This document shows, piece after piece, positions 1 to 7,687 of a stretch of 64,000 nt of DNA (position 1 is its first letter; every line of letters begins with the position of its first letter). The stretch spans positions 434,001 through 498,000 of the forward strand of contig NZ_RJKL01000001.1 in NCBI RefSeq assembly GCF_003751945.1, given 5' to 3'. The DNA comes from Couchioplanes caeruleus. Lineage in GTDB: Bacteria; Actinomycetota; Actinomycetes; Mycobacteriales; Micromonosporaceae. The notes under the pieces were generated by a model that was not told the origin of the DNA, did no database searches, and worked only from the letters and a program-made list of their open reading frames with translations. The translations under genes and the position numbers were made by a program.

Positions 1-13
1 GATCACAGACGAC

Positions 14-1255
14 GTGAACCCCTTGGTGCCGTACCCGTTGCCGGGCACACAGCTCGTGCACGTCGGCCGGCAGCCGATCTTCGACGTGACCGGCGACGTC
101 GTCGCCTATGAGCTGCTGTTCCGCGGCAGCATGGACGCGGTCGAGGCCGGGCGCCGCGACACGTACGCGACCAGCCAGGTCATCGTCAACACGTTCACCG
201 AGTTCGGGATCGACGAGGTCGTCGGCGACCGTACCTGCTTCATCAACATGACCCGGGAGTTCCTCACCGGGGAGCTGACCCTGCCGTTCGGCCCCGAACA
301 CGTGGTGCTGGAGGTGCTGGAGACGGTCGACGTGGACGACGAGGTCGTCGACGGGGTCACCGCCCTCGCCGCGAAGGGCTACCGGATCGCGCTGGACGAC
401 TTCGTCTGGGGTTCGGGTCACGAGCGGCTGCTGCCGCTGGCCGACTTCGTCAAGCTGGACCTGCTGGCGGCCGAGCCGGATCACCTCGACGCGATCGTCG
501 CGGCCTGCCGCGAGTACCCCAAGATCAAGATCGTCGCCGAGGGCCTGGAGACGGGCGAGCAGTTGGCGCTCAGCAACAGGTACGGCTTCGAGCTGCGCCA
601 GGGCTACGTGCTCAGCCGCCCGCAGGTGCTGACCGCGGCGAGCCTGACCCCGTCGAAGCTGCGCCGCCTGGAGCTGATCGGGGCGCTGTCCGCCTCGGAC
701 GCCGATCTCGAGCAGGTGCTGTCCATCATCGCGCGCGACCCCGCCCTGACGCTCCGGGTGCTGCGGGCCAGCAACTCGGTCGCCGCCGGCGCCACCAGCC
801 GGGTGTCGTCCGTACGCCAGGCCGTCGTCATGCTCGGCCTTGCGCACATCCGCCAGTGGGCGATGCTCATGGTCGTCGACGATGTCGCCGAGGCGACCGA
901 GGTGCAGATGGCGGACGCGCTGACCCGGGCCCGGCTCTGCGAGCACGTGGCCCCGGCGTTCGGCGCCGACCCCGACGCCGCGTTCATGGCCGGGCTGATC
1001 ACCGCGGTCGCCCAGATGATCGGGATGACGCCGGCGGCGATCGCGCACCAGCTTCCACTGAGCACGGACATCACCAAGGCCCTGGAGCGCGGGACCGGCT
1101 CGCTGGGCCAGGTGCTGCGGGTGGTCGACGCGTACGAGCGCGGCGACCTGAGCGCCGTGGCCGCCGCCTACTCCGGCGACGACCTCTCCGGCACGGTCAT
1201 GGCGGCGATGCGCTGGTCGACCATGGCGGTCGCGGCCACCCAGAACGCCGCCTGA
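14..1255 (+). CDS. EAL-HDOD signalling protein (YuxH/CdgJ type)
   Basis: A 413-residue protein with an N-terminal EAL-like domain (about residues 12-205) followed by a HDOD domain (about 207-400). The usual EAL tripeptide reads ELL in YELLFRG, which is typical of this family and suggests that the domain no longer hydrolyses c-di-GMP and acts as a binding or interaction module. The LDDF and EGLET segments are recognisable. HDOD domains are degenerate HD-like helical domains of signalling proteins. No membrane segment is seen, so it should be cytosolic. The GTG at position 14 gives a full-length family protein, but the frame stays open to the window edge, so a start upstream cannot be excluded. 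A strong hairpin follows the stop codon. Family assignment is firm; its partner is unknown. Confidence 0.88.
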   Translation: MNPLVPYPLPGTQLVHVGRQPIFDVTGDVVAYELLFRGSMDAVEAGRRDTYATSQVIVNTFTEFGIDEVVGDRTCFINMTREFLTGELTLPFGPEHVVLEVLETVDVDDEVVDGVTALAAKGYRIALDDFVWGSGHERLLPLADFVKLDLLAAEPDHLDAIVAACREYPKIKIVAEGLETGEQLALSNRYGFELRQGYVLSRPQVLTAASLTPSKLRRLELIGALSASDADLEQVLSIIARDPALTLRVLRASNSVAAGATSRVSSVRQAVVMLGLAHIRQWAMLMVVDDVAEATEVQMADALTRARLCEHVAPAFGADPDAAFMAGLITAVAQMIGMTPAAIAHQLPLSTDITKALERGTGSLGQVLRVVDAYERGDLSAVAAAYSGDDLSGTVMAAMRWSTMAVAATQNAA

Positions 1256-1282
1256 CCGCACATCCATCCATCGGAGAACACG

Positions 1283-1315
1283 AAGCCCGTTCCACCTGGC
1301 AGGTGGAACGGGCTT
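1283..1315. terminator. intrinsic terminator, bidirectional
   Basis: A perfect 15-bp inverted repeat (AAGCCCGTTCCACCT, GGC loop, then its complement) lies between the convergent EAL-HDOD gene and the ketosynthase gene. It is followed by a short T-rich stretch on the plus strand, so it can end transcription from both sides. Confidence 0.85.
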
Positions 1316-1342
1316 TCCGTTCGTGATACCGCCGACGGACGG

Positions 1343-2356
1343 TCAGGCGGCGTACCAGCGCAGCAGGGCCGCCCCCACCGACATGCCGCCGCCGAACCCG
1401 GCGATCAGCACCAGGTCCCGGTCGCGCAGCGCGCCACTGCGCGCGGCCGCGTCCAGCGCGATCGCCGCCGAGGCGCTCCCGGTGTTGCCATAGCGGTCCA
1501 GCACCAGATGGGTACGCGCCCGCGTGAGTCCCGCCGCCTCCACGAGCTCCTGGAGCATCACGCCGTTCGCCTGGTGCGGCACGAAGTGGTCGACCTCCTC
1601 GGCAGTGACACCCGCGCGCTTGAGCAGATCGTGCAGGACCGGCGGCACGCCGGCCATGACGAAGTCGCGGACGCCGCGGCCGTTCATCCGGAAGAAGTGG
1701 CCACCCTCGGCGAGCGTCTCGGCGGAGGCGGGCAGGCGGCTACCGCCGGCCTTGACGTGGATCAGCTCGTGCGCGTCCCCGCGGGTCACCAGCTCCACGT
1801 CGACCATTCCGTACGACGCCGGCACCGCGCCGACGACAGCCGCGCCCGCGCCGTCGCCGAAGAGGATCGCGGTGCGGCGGTCGTCGAAGTCGAGGATGCG
1901 CGAGTACACGTCGGCGGCGACGACCAGGACGACCGCATCGGGCCGCACCGCGACGAGGCTCTCGGCCAGGGCGAGACCGAAGACGAAGCCGGCGCAGACG
2001 ACGTTGATGTCGAAGGCGGCGGCCCGGTGCGCGCCGAGTGCATGCTGCACCAGCGACGCGGTCGGCGGCTGCGGCGAGTCACCGGTCGAGGTCGACACGA
2101 TGAGGTAGTCGACCCGGTCCGCGGCGATGCCGGCGTCCTGCAGGGCCGCGCCCGCCGCCCGGATGGCCAGGTCGGAGGTGGCCTCGTCCGGCGCGGCGAA
2201 GCGGCGCGCCTCGATCAGCGTCTTGCGAGAGATCCACTCCGCGGTGGCGCCGGGCACCCGCCGCTCCAGGTCCTCGTTGGTGATCTCGTGCTCGGGCACG
2301 TACGAGCCCGTGCCGAGGATGCCGGCGCGCGGTGTCGACTGCATGACCGCCCTCAT
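1343..2356 (-). CDS. 3-oxoacyl-ACP synthase III (FabH-like ketosynthase)
   Basis: A 337-residue thiolase-fold ketosynthase III. The catalytic triad is visible: Cys121 in NVVCAGFVFG, His261 in VPHQANGVM and Asn291 in YGNTGSAS, together with the C-terminal GFGGGMSVGA loop. Enzymes of this family condense an acyl-CoA starter with malonyl-ACP in the cytosol. The gene stands alone, with no acyl carrier protein, FabD or FabF nearby, so it is more likely a secondary or specialised KASIII than the housekeeping fabH. Met5 is an alternative start. It is divergent from the M4 protease gene and converges on the EAL-HDOD gene over a shared terminator. The substrate cannot be read from sequence. Confidence 0.88.
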   Translation of the reverse strand: MRAVMQSTPRAGILGTGSYVPEHEITNEDLERRVPGATAEWISRKTLIEARRFAAPDEATSDLAIRAAGAALQDAGIAADRVDYLIVSTSTGDSPQPPTASLVQHALGAHRAAAFDINVVCAGFVFGLALAESLVAVRPDAVVLVVAADVYSRILDFDDRRTAILFGDGAGAAVVGAVPASYGMVDVELVTRGDAHELIHVKAGGSRLPASAETLAEGGHFFRMNGRGVRDFVMAGVPPVLHDLLKRAGVTAEEVDHFVPHQANGVMLQELVEAAGLTRARTHLVLDRYGNTGSASAAIALDAAARSGALRDRDLVLIAGFGGGMSVGAALLRWYAA

Positions 2357-2526
2357 CGGCCCCGCGGCGTCGTGGTTGAGACATCACCGGCGAAATTGTG
2401 TCAGCGACGTCCATATATGCACCTCTGAGTCACAAGTTTGTCACCAAAAGCCCTTCCCATTTCGCGAGGTATTCACAAAGATCTATGCCAGTCGGCCGCA
2501 TCCGGCCGGCCACGAGAGGAGAATCG

Positions 2527-4092
2527 GTGCGCACCAGAGCCATCGTCACCGCCACCACGCTGGCCGCTTCGGCCGCACTCGCCGCACCCGTCGCGGCGCA
2601 GGCCGCCGCCGAGCCGCAGCCGGTCACCCCCGCCCTCGCCGCCAGCCGCGCCACAAGCGCCATCGGCAGCAACGCCGCCGCCTTCGCGGCCGGCGCCTCG
2701 GACACGTTCGCCCAGCGCGGCGTGCTGGTCGAGAAGAACGGCGCGAGCCACGTCCACCTCAACCGCACATACCAGGGGCTGCCGGTCATCGGCGGCGACG
2801 TGATCGCCCATATGAGCGGCTCCGGCGCGCTGAGCGCCGTGACCAAGACGCAGCTCGCACCCATCACCATGACCACCTCCCCGACGCTCACCGCCGCCAA
2901 GGCGGTCAAGGCCGCGGCGAGGGCGCTCGGCGGCAAGGCCATCGCCGGCGCGCCCACCACCCTGGCCGTCGACGCGCTTCCCGCGACGCCGGTGCTCGTG
3001 TGGCGCACGCTCGTCACGGTGCCGGACCCCGAGGGTGGCGACGGCGTGACCCACGTCCTCGTCGACGCGCACAGCGGCAAGGTCGTCGACAAGTGGGCCG
3101 AGGTGCAGACGGTCGAGGGCACCGGAACCGGCCACAACGTCGGTGCCGTGGAACTGGACACGACGAAGTCCGGCTCGACGTACCAGCTCAAGGACCCCGA
3201 GCGCGGCAACAACTACACCGTCGACATGAACAACCGCCGCTTCGGCCCGGGCACCCTGTTCACCGACGCCGACAACGTCTGGGGCACCGGCCAGCTCAAC
3301 AACCGGCAGACGGTCGCCGTGGACGCCCAGTACAGTGTCGCCGAGACGTGGGACTACTACCTCGAGAAGTTCGGCCGCCAGGGCATCGCGGGCGACGGCA
3401 AGGGCAGCTTCAACAAGGTGCACTACGGCAACCGGTACAACAACGCCGGCTGGTCCGACACCTGCTTCTGCATGATCTACGGTGACGGCGACGGCACGAA
3501 CTACGGCCCGTTCGCGTCGCTCGACGTCGGCGGCCACGAGATGACCCACGGCGTCACCTCCCGTACGGCGGGCCTCGTCTACAGTGGCGAGTCCGGCGGC
3601 ATCAACGAGTCGATGAGCGACGTCTTCGGCACGCTCGTCGAGTTCCACTCGAACAACAGCGAGGACGTGGCCGACTACCTCATCGGCGAGGAGATCGCGC
3701 TCGACCACACGCCGCTGCGCTACATGGACGACCCGTCCAAGGACGGCGACTCCGCGAGCTGCTGGAGCAGCACCGTCGGCAACCTCAACGTGCACTACTC
3801 CTCCGGCGTCGGCAACCACGCCTTCTTCCTGCTCGCGGTCGGCAGCGGGGCCCACACCATCAACGGGGTCCAGTACAACAGCCCGACCTGCAACAACAGC
3901 ACGGTGACCGGCATCGGCAACGACAAGGCCGGCGCGATCTTCTACAAGGCGCTGACCACGTACATGACCTCGGGCACCAACTACGCCGGGGCCCGTACGG
4001 CCACCCTCAACGCCGCCCGCGACCTCTACGGCGCCGGCAGCACCGAGTACAACGCCACCGCCGCCGCATGGTCCGCGGTCAGCGTGGCCTGA
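2527..4092 (+). CDS. secreted M4 (thermolysin-type) metallopeptidase
   Basis: A 521-residue preproenzyme. The GTG at 2527 is chosen because a strong GAGAGGAGAA ribosome site lies just upstream and the protein then opens with a clean signal peptide (RTR, hydrophobic Ala-rich core, cut near AQA-AAE). A propeptide (FTP/PepSY-like, about residues 40-200) precedes the catalytic domain. The zinc site is visible: HEMTH at 337-341, with the third ligand Glu361 in GGINESMSD. Neutral proteases of this family digest extracellular protein and mature autocatalytically by removing the propeptide. The upstream region is unusually AT-rich for this genome, which suits a regulated promoter. A 14-bp hairpin follows the stop. 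Confidence 0.93.
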   Translation: MRTRAIVTATTLAASAALAAPVAAQAAAEPQPVTPALAASRATSAIGSNAAAFAAGASDTFAQRGVLVEKNGASHVHLNRTYQGLPVIGGDVIAHMSGSGALSAVTKTQLAPITMTTSPTLTAAKAVKAAARALGGKAIAGAPTTLAVDALPATPVLVWRTLVTVPDPEGGDGVTHVLVDAHSGKVVDKWAEVQTVEGTGTGHNVGAVELDTTKSGSTYQLKDPERGNNYTVDMNNRRFGPGTLFTDADNVWGTGQLNNRQTVAVDAQYSVAETWDYYLEKFGRQGIAGDGKGSFNKVHYGNRYNNAGWSDTCFCMIYGDGDGTNYGPFASLDVGGHEMTHGVTSRTAGLVYSGESGGINESMSDVFGTLVEFHSNNSEDVADYLIGEEIALDHTPLRYMDDPSKDGDSASCWSSTVGNLNVHYSSGVGNHAFFLLAVGSGAHTINGVQYNSPTCNNSTVTGIGNDKAGAIFYKALTTYMTSGTNYAGARTATLNAARDLYGAGSTEYNATAAAWSAVSVA

Positions 4093-4116
4093 ACCGCCGC
4101 AGCAGCACAGCATCAC

Positions 4117-4150
4117 CGCGGGGCCGCGCGTCACGACGCGCGGCCCCGCG
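4117..4150. terminator. GC hairpin terminator after M4 protease
   Basis: A perfect 14-bp stem (CGCGGGGCCGCGCG and its complement) with a 6-nt TCACGA loop starts 25 bp after the protease stop. There is no U-tract, as is common for actinobacterial terminators. Confidence 0.7.
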
Positions 4151-4172
4151 CCGCACAGAGATAATCTTGACT

Positions 4173-4436
4173 GTGACCAACTGGGAGTACGCACGCCTCG
4201 AATACCGCGCGGCCGGGACGTTCGGCGCCGACCGGTTCATGGACTGGACGGCCACGTTCTACCATCCGGGCGGGGTGCTGCGCTGGGGCACCGACGAGCG
4301 CTTCGACGACCTGCGCCACCTGAACCGGGCGGGGGCGGCCGGCTGGCAGGCGTACGACCGCGCCGCGATCCACGTGATCAATGAGCCGCACCGCCTGCAC
4401 GGCGTCACGTACTCCATGCGCCGCCCGCTCTCCTAG
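4173..4436 (+). CDS. small conserved-looking protein of unknown function
   Basis: An 87-residue protein beginning VTNWEYARLEYR, rich in aromatic residues (several Trp and Tyr), with no signal peptide or membrane segment. The GTG at 4173 is chosen because the protein reads naturally from there; TTG at 4167 is an alternative, and no strong ribosome site is seen. The pattern of alternating hydrophobic residues around GGVLRWGTDERFDDL and the phrase AAGWQAYDRAAIH resemble small DUF4177-like proteins, which often open with a WEY motif, but that link is tentative. It lies between the protease terminator and a decayed gene. Codon use fits the genome, so it is probably real. Confidence 0.6.
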   Translation: MTNWEYARLEYRAAGTFGADRFMDWTATFYHPGGVLRWGTDERFDDLRHLNRAGAAGWQAYDRAAIHVINEPHRLHGVTYSMRRPLS

Positions 4437-4471
4437 TACGGCGGCCGCGGTGTTCGACTCGGCGGTCCAGC

Positions 4472-4800
4472 GGCCTCGATCCCGACGGCCGGGACCCCGT
4501 CGGCGCCGTCCGCGCGTTCCGCACCGGGCGGACGGTGACCGGAGAACGGCTGACCGGACTCGTCGAGCAGAAGCGGCTGTCCTACGAGGACGCCTTCAAC
4601 CCGACCATCCGGAACTACCGGGCGGTCGTCGACCTCGCCTCCACGTCCGACGGCGGCACCACGATCCACTGGCACGGCAGGTACCACGCCCGCTGGGGGC
4701 TCGGCTGGCCGATGAAGCGCGTCATGCCCCGGGTCATGCGGCGGATGGCCGACGGCCTCGCCTCCCACCGGCCACGCTGCCGCACCAGCCGACCCACTGA
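4472..4800 (+). pseudogene. remnant of an SRPBCC (polyketide cyclase-like) gene
   Basis: Reading in the frame that runs through 4535 gives a stretch resembling the C-terminal half of SRPBCC/START-fold proteins: GLDPDGRDPVGAVRAFRTG, then VTGERLTGLVEQKRLSYE, NYRAVVDL, TIHWHGRYHARWG and a basic C-terminal helix ending MRRMADGL. The N-terminal third of the fold (start codon, first helix-grip strands) is absent, and the frame near the end runs on into unrelated sequence towards the next gene. I therefore read it as a 5'-truncated, 3'-frameshifted relic rather than a working gene. Family recognition comes from the pattern alone. Confidence 0.5.
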
Positions 4801-4836
4801 CCGATCCCGCAGGAACGCCGCTATTCTCCTGCGGCC

Positions 4837-5502
4837 ATGGAGATCATCGGCTACGGCACCCGGCTCACGGCCACGGGTGCGATACAGATCGGCAGGGTCG
4901 GCGGCGAGGGCACGCACCCGGACGCGCTGATCTCGGCATCGACGGCGGACGGACAGCTCAGCAACAATGTCGTGACGGTGGACGGCGGCCGTGCCGGGCT
5001 CGCGCAGGCGCCGGGTGCGGGCGGGCTGCGCGCGGTGGCCGAGCCGGCCGCCGACGACCAGCCGTACTGGAGTCTTTCCCAGGCGGGCATGGTCTGCCGC
5101 TGGCCGGAGGGGGTGCGGGTCGTCACCGCGGATCCCGGCGCGGGCGTCTGGAGCACGGAACTGCACGGCGACAACGGGGCTCTCGTCATGCTGCGCGGTC
5201 CCCGCTGCGCCGGCGGCGGGTCCGTTCCGCCACCCGACCACCTGATCGGGCCCGGGCAGGAGCTGCTCTCCTCGGACATGTCCGCGGAGGAGATGTGGTT
5301 GGAGCTGGGCTATGTCCGCGACGGCGAGACCTGGTGGCAGCGACACCAGTACGCCGTGCTCGCGCCGGGCGACCTGCTGGTGGTCACCGGGCAGGCACCC
5401 GCGGGCAACGAGACCGGCGTCCGCCGCGTCGTCGACGTGGTCGCCCGCAGCCTGCGGCTCGACGCGCCACGACCGCGGCGCCGCTTCTTCAAGTGGCGGT
5501 AG
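4837..5502 (+). CDS. uncharacterised cytosolic protein
   Basis: A 221-residue protein that I do not recognise. It begins MEIIGYGTRLTATGAIQIGR, is largely beta-strand in pattern, has no signal peptide or membrane helix, and ends in a basic tail (PRPRRRFFKWR). The central part is rich in Gly, Pro and Trp (DQPYWSLSQAGMVCRWPEG). The start at 4837 is the first ATG of the frame; the nearest purine-rich stretch (AGGAA) lies over 20 bases upstream, so translation may start from a near-leaderless transcript. It is followed 68 bp later by a membrane protein gene on the same strand. Codon use is typical of a real gene here. Confidence 0.6.
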   Translation: MEIIGYGTRLTATGAIQIGRVGGEGTHPDALISASTADGQLSNNVVTVDGGRAGLAQAPGAGGLRAVAEPAADDQPYWSLSQAGMVCRWPEGVRVVTADPGAGVWSTELHGDNGALVMLRGPRCAGGGSVPPPDHLIGPGQELLSSDMSAEEMWLELGYVRDGETWWQRHQYAVLAPGDLLVVTGQAPAGNETGVRRVVDVVARSLRLDAPRPRRRFFKWR

Positions 5503-5570
5503 CGGATCCTTACCGAACTCTCACATCGCACCCGCGACTTCGCTGACATGGGGTGCCTAGGTTCGTGGTC

Positions 5571-6293
5571 ATGACATCGGACAGGGGAGATGGTGCGCCG
5601 GAGCCGTGGTCCCTACGGTGGCTGCGACTGGCGGGGCTGTTCACCGCCGCCTGCACCGATCTCCTCGCACCGCTGGCGCTCGCCGGCGGCAGCGAGGGCC
5701 GGGGTTTCCTCACCACGGTCGTGTTCGTGACCGGCTTCGCAGGCATTCTCGCCGCTCCGGTCCTCCTGCTGTTCCTCGACCTACCCGTCCGCTGGTTGAA
5801 GGTCGTGCTCGTCGGGCAACTGATCGTCGGACCGACGGCGTTCTGCGCCGGATCGGAGGCCACCCGCAGCGGCTACCTGCACCTGCTGGGGCGTCCGGTC
5901 GCCGCCAGGGTGGTCGACAGCGAGGTGGCATGCGGCGCGAGCGGGACCGGGCCGGCCGGCGACCGCGACGCAACGTGCGCGAAATACCTGTACTTGGAAC
6001 GCCCCGACGGCACCCCGGTGGCCGGTCCCCCGCTGGTCGGCGGGCGCCAGCGGGTCGCCGGCTTCGCCACCGACGACGAGCCGGTACCGATGGTCGAAGA
6101 CCGTCTCGGCCTGGTCCGGGCGGCCCCCGCCGGCGCGGGCGGCGGGCCGCACATGTCCCCGAAGGACTGGGCCGCCGGTGTCGTCCTCATGGTCGGCTGG
6201 CTGGTGCTGCTCAGCGGACTGGCGGCCGGGACGGCCGAGCGGCTCAGGGGACGTAGTCCTCGAGGAGGGCCGGCGTCAGTCCCGCCTTCTTGA
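5571..6293 (+). CDS. putative integral membrane protein
   Basis: A 240-residue protein with three hydrophobic segments near the N-terminus (about residues 18-40, 46-69 and 74-94), a hydrophilic outer or inner domain of roughly 100 residues containing Cys residues (VACGASG, DATCAKYL), and one C-terminal membrane helix (about 199-221). Function is not recognisable. ATG 5571 is preferred to the upstream GTG at 5553 because it gives a conventional polar N-terminus. The 3' end overlaps the convergent deacetylase gene by 50 bp, so both mRNAs share complementary tails. Confidence 0.6.
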   Translation: MTSDRGDGAPEPWSLRWLRLAGLFTAACTDLLAPLALAGGSEGRGFLTTVVFVTGFAGILAAPVLLLFLDLPVRWLKVVLVGQLIVGPTAFCAGSEATRSGYLHLLGRPVAARVVDSEVACGASGTGPAGDRDATCAKYLYLERPDGTPVAGPPLVGGRQRVAGFATDDEPVPMVEDRLGLVRAAPAGAGGGPHMSPKDWAAGVVLMVGWLVLLSGLAAGTAERLRGRSPRGGPASVPPS

Positions 6294-7053
6294 TGGCCCG
6301 CAGCGCGGACAGGAAGTCCTTCACGAACGCCTTGCGGAAGTGCATGAGGATGATGTCGCCCGGCCGGACCCGGCGCCCCTCCTGGAAGCGGACCTTGCCC
6401 TCGTGGACGGTCTGCTTCCACATGAAGCCCGCCTTCATGCCGCAGTCGTGCGCCGCCTTCAGGGTCGTCGCGTCCTGGTTGCCGAAGGGCGGGCGGAACA
6501 GGGTCGGGCGGCGCCCGTACCACTCGCCGAGCTTGTCGGCCGCGCCGCAGAGCTCGCGCTTCTGGAACGCGTACGACTGGCCGCGCAGATTGGTGTGGGT
6601 GATCGTGTGGGACTCGACGACGGCCCCAGCCTTGATCATCGGCCGGAAGTAGTCCGGGTCGTCCTTGATCGCATCCGTGGTGAGGAACAACGTCACGGGT
6701 ACGCCCGCCGCGGCGATCAGCTTCGGCGCCTCGGGGTGCTTGAGGAAGCCGTCGTCGATCGTCAGGAACGCCACCTTGTTCTTCGTCGGAATCCGCAGCA
6801 GATAAGGCGCGCTCCCACCCGGCGGCAGGGTGATCTTCTCGGGCGCGGGAGCGGGCCCGAACACGGGAATGTCCGAGTCCCGCCAGCCGTCGTGCTGGCG
6901 GTCGGGACGGGCCGTGGCGGAGGGACCGGACGCGGAGGGCGCGGCGGCGGGTGACGGCCCGGCACCGGCCCTGGCCTCCGGCGTATGACCGGCGGAACAA
7001 CCCGCGAGGACCAGGGCCGCCGTCACCGCGGTGAGCGCACGCATGATCGACAT
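6244..7053 (-). CDS. polysaccharide deacetylase family lipoprotein
   Basis: A 269-residue exported protein with a lipobox (LVLAGC, Cys19), a Pro/Ala/Ser-rich linker (about 20-70) and a NodB-homology domain (about 90-265). The family motifs are present: TIDDG at 98-102 in place of the usual TFDDG, the metal site SHTITH (His149 and His153), RPPFG at 187-191 and the C-terminal LMHF. Such enzymes remove N-acetyl groups from peptidoglycan or other cell-surface glycans, using a metal bound by Asp-His-His. It should be anchored to the outer face of the membrane. The substrate is unknown. It is divergent from the type VII secretion operon. Confidence 0.9.
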   Translation of the reverse strand: MSIMRALTAVTAALVLAGCSAGHTPEARAGAGPSPAAAPSASGPSATARPDRQHDGWRDSDIPVFGPAPAPEKITLPPGGSAPYLLRIPTKNKVAFLTIDDGFLKHPEAPKLIAAAGVPVTLFLTTDAIKDDPDYFRPMIKAGAVVESHTITHTNLRGQSYAFQKRELCGAADKLGEWYGRRPTLFRPPFGNQDATTLKAAHDCGMKAGFMWKQTVHEGKVRFQEGRRVRPGDIILMHFRKAFVKDFLSALRAIKKAGLTPALLEDYVP

Positions 7054-7200
7054 GACCCGACATGGTGGCCCTCACCGTGTCAGGTCCCGGTGAAGTGCCT
7101 CCCCGCGCTCGGAGCACGACGCACGGTCACCACTCCATCGACGGGGTTGCTGCCCGCTCGCCGGCCGCCATAGAGTGCGGCAAATCGGGGAAGGACTTCC

Positions 7201-7308
7201 ATGAGGGACATAGCAGCGGCCCCGGAGTGGCTGGAGTCCTCGGCAGCCGGCGCCGAGCGGTTCCCGCCGTCGCGGCCGCCCGCCCCGGACGACCGGCATG
7301 CCGGCTGA
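7201..7308 (+). CDS. 35-residue leader ORF of the type VII substrate operon
   Basis: A short ORF (MRDIAAAPEWLESS...) with a well-placed GGGGAAGGA ribosome site. Its last codons overlap the ATG of the EspC-like gene by 11 bases. This arrangement fits translational coupling, so it may be either a true small protein of the operon or a leader peptide. The first half is amphipathic and ends in a Pro-rich tail. It is too short for family recognition. Confidence 0.45.
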   Translation: MRDIAAAPEWLESSAAGAERFPPSRPPAPDDRHAG

Positions 7309-7687
7309 CGACGTCCGGTTCCCGGCCGCGGCGGTCGAGCACCACGCCGCCGGCGTGGACGGCATCGCCGAGGCGGTCGGCCGGGCCCGATCGGCCGTGC
7401 ACGAGGTCACCATGGACACGCAGGCGTACGGCCAGCTCTGCCAGTTCCTGCCGAATCTGCTGAGCCCTGTCTTCGCCCTCGCCCTCGACGCCCTCGACGA
7501 CGCCGGCGATACGCTGCGCGACACCGCCGACAACCTCCGCGCCGCCGCCGCGGACCACACGGCCACGGACAACGCGACAAGCCGGCGGGTGCGCACGGCG
7601 GGCGGGCCACTCCTCGACCTGCCACCCTCCGACCGGCCGCCGCACGTCCCATCGTCGCTCGACCCGCCGCCCGACCTGCCGTTGTGA
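7298..7687 (+). CDS. EspC-like type VII secretion-associated helical protein
   Basis: A 129-residue protein that resembles the small ESX-1 EspC/DUF2580-type family: a helix-turn-helix pair of about 90 residues (VRFPAAAVEHHAAGVDGIAEAVGRARSAV and a second amphipathic helix ending LRAAAADH) followed by a disordered Pro-rich tail. Such proteins travel with WXG100 or LXG substrates as secretion partners or chaperones. The gene overlaps the previous small ORF and the next gene (GTGA junction), so the operon is tightly coupled and the product is expected to pair with the 454-residue effector downstream. The family match is by pattern, not by search. Confidence 0.6.
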   Translation: MPADDVRFPAAAVEHHAAGVDGIAEAVGRARSAVHEVTMDTQAYGQLCQFLPNLLSPVFALALDALDDAGDTLRDTADNLRAAAADHTATDNATSRRVRTAGGPLLDLPPSDRPPHVPSSLDPPPDLPL

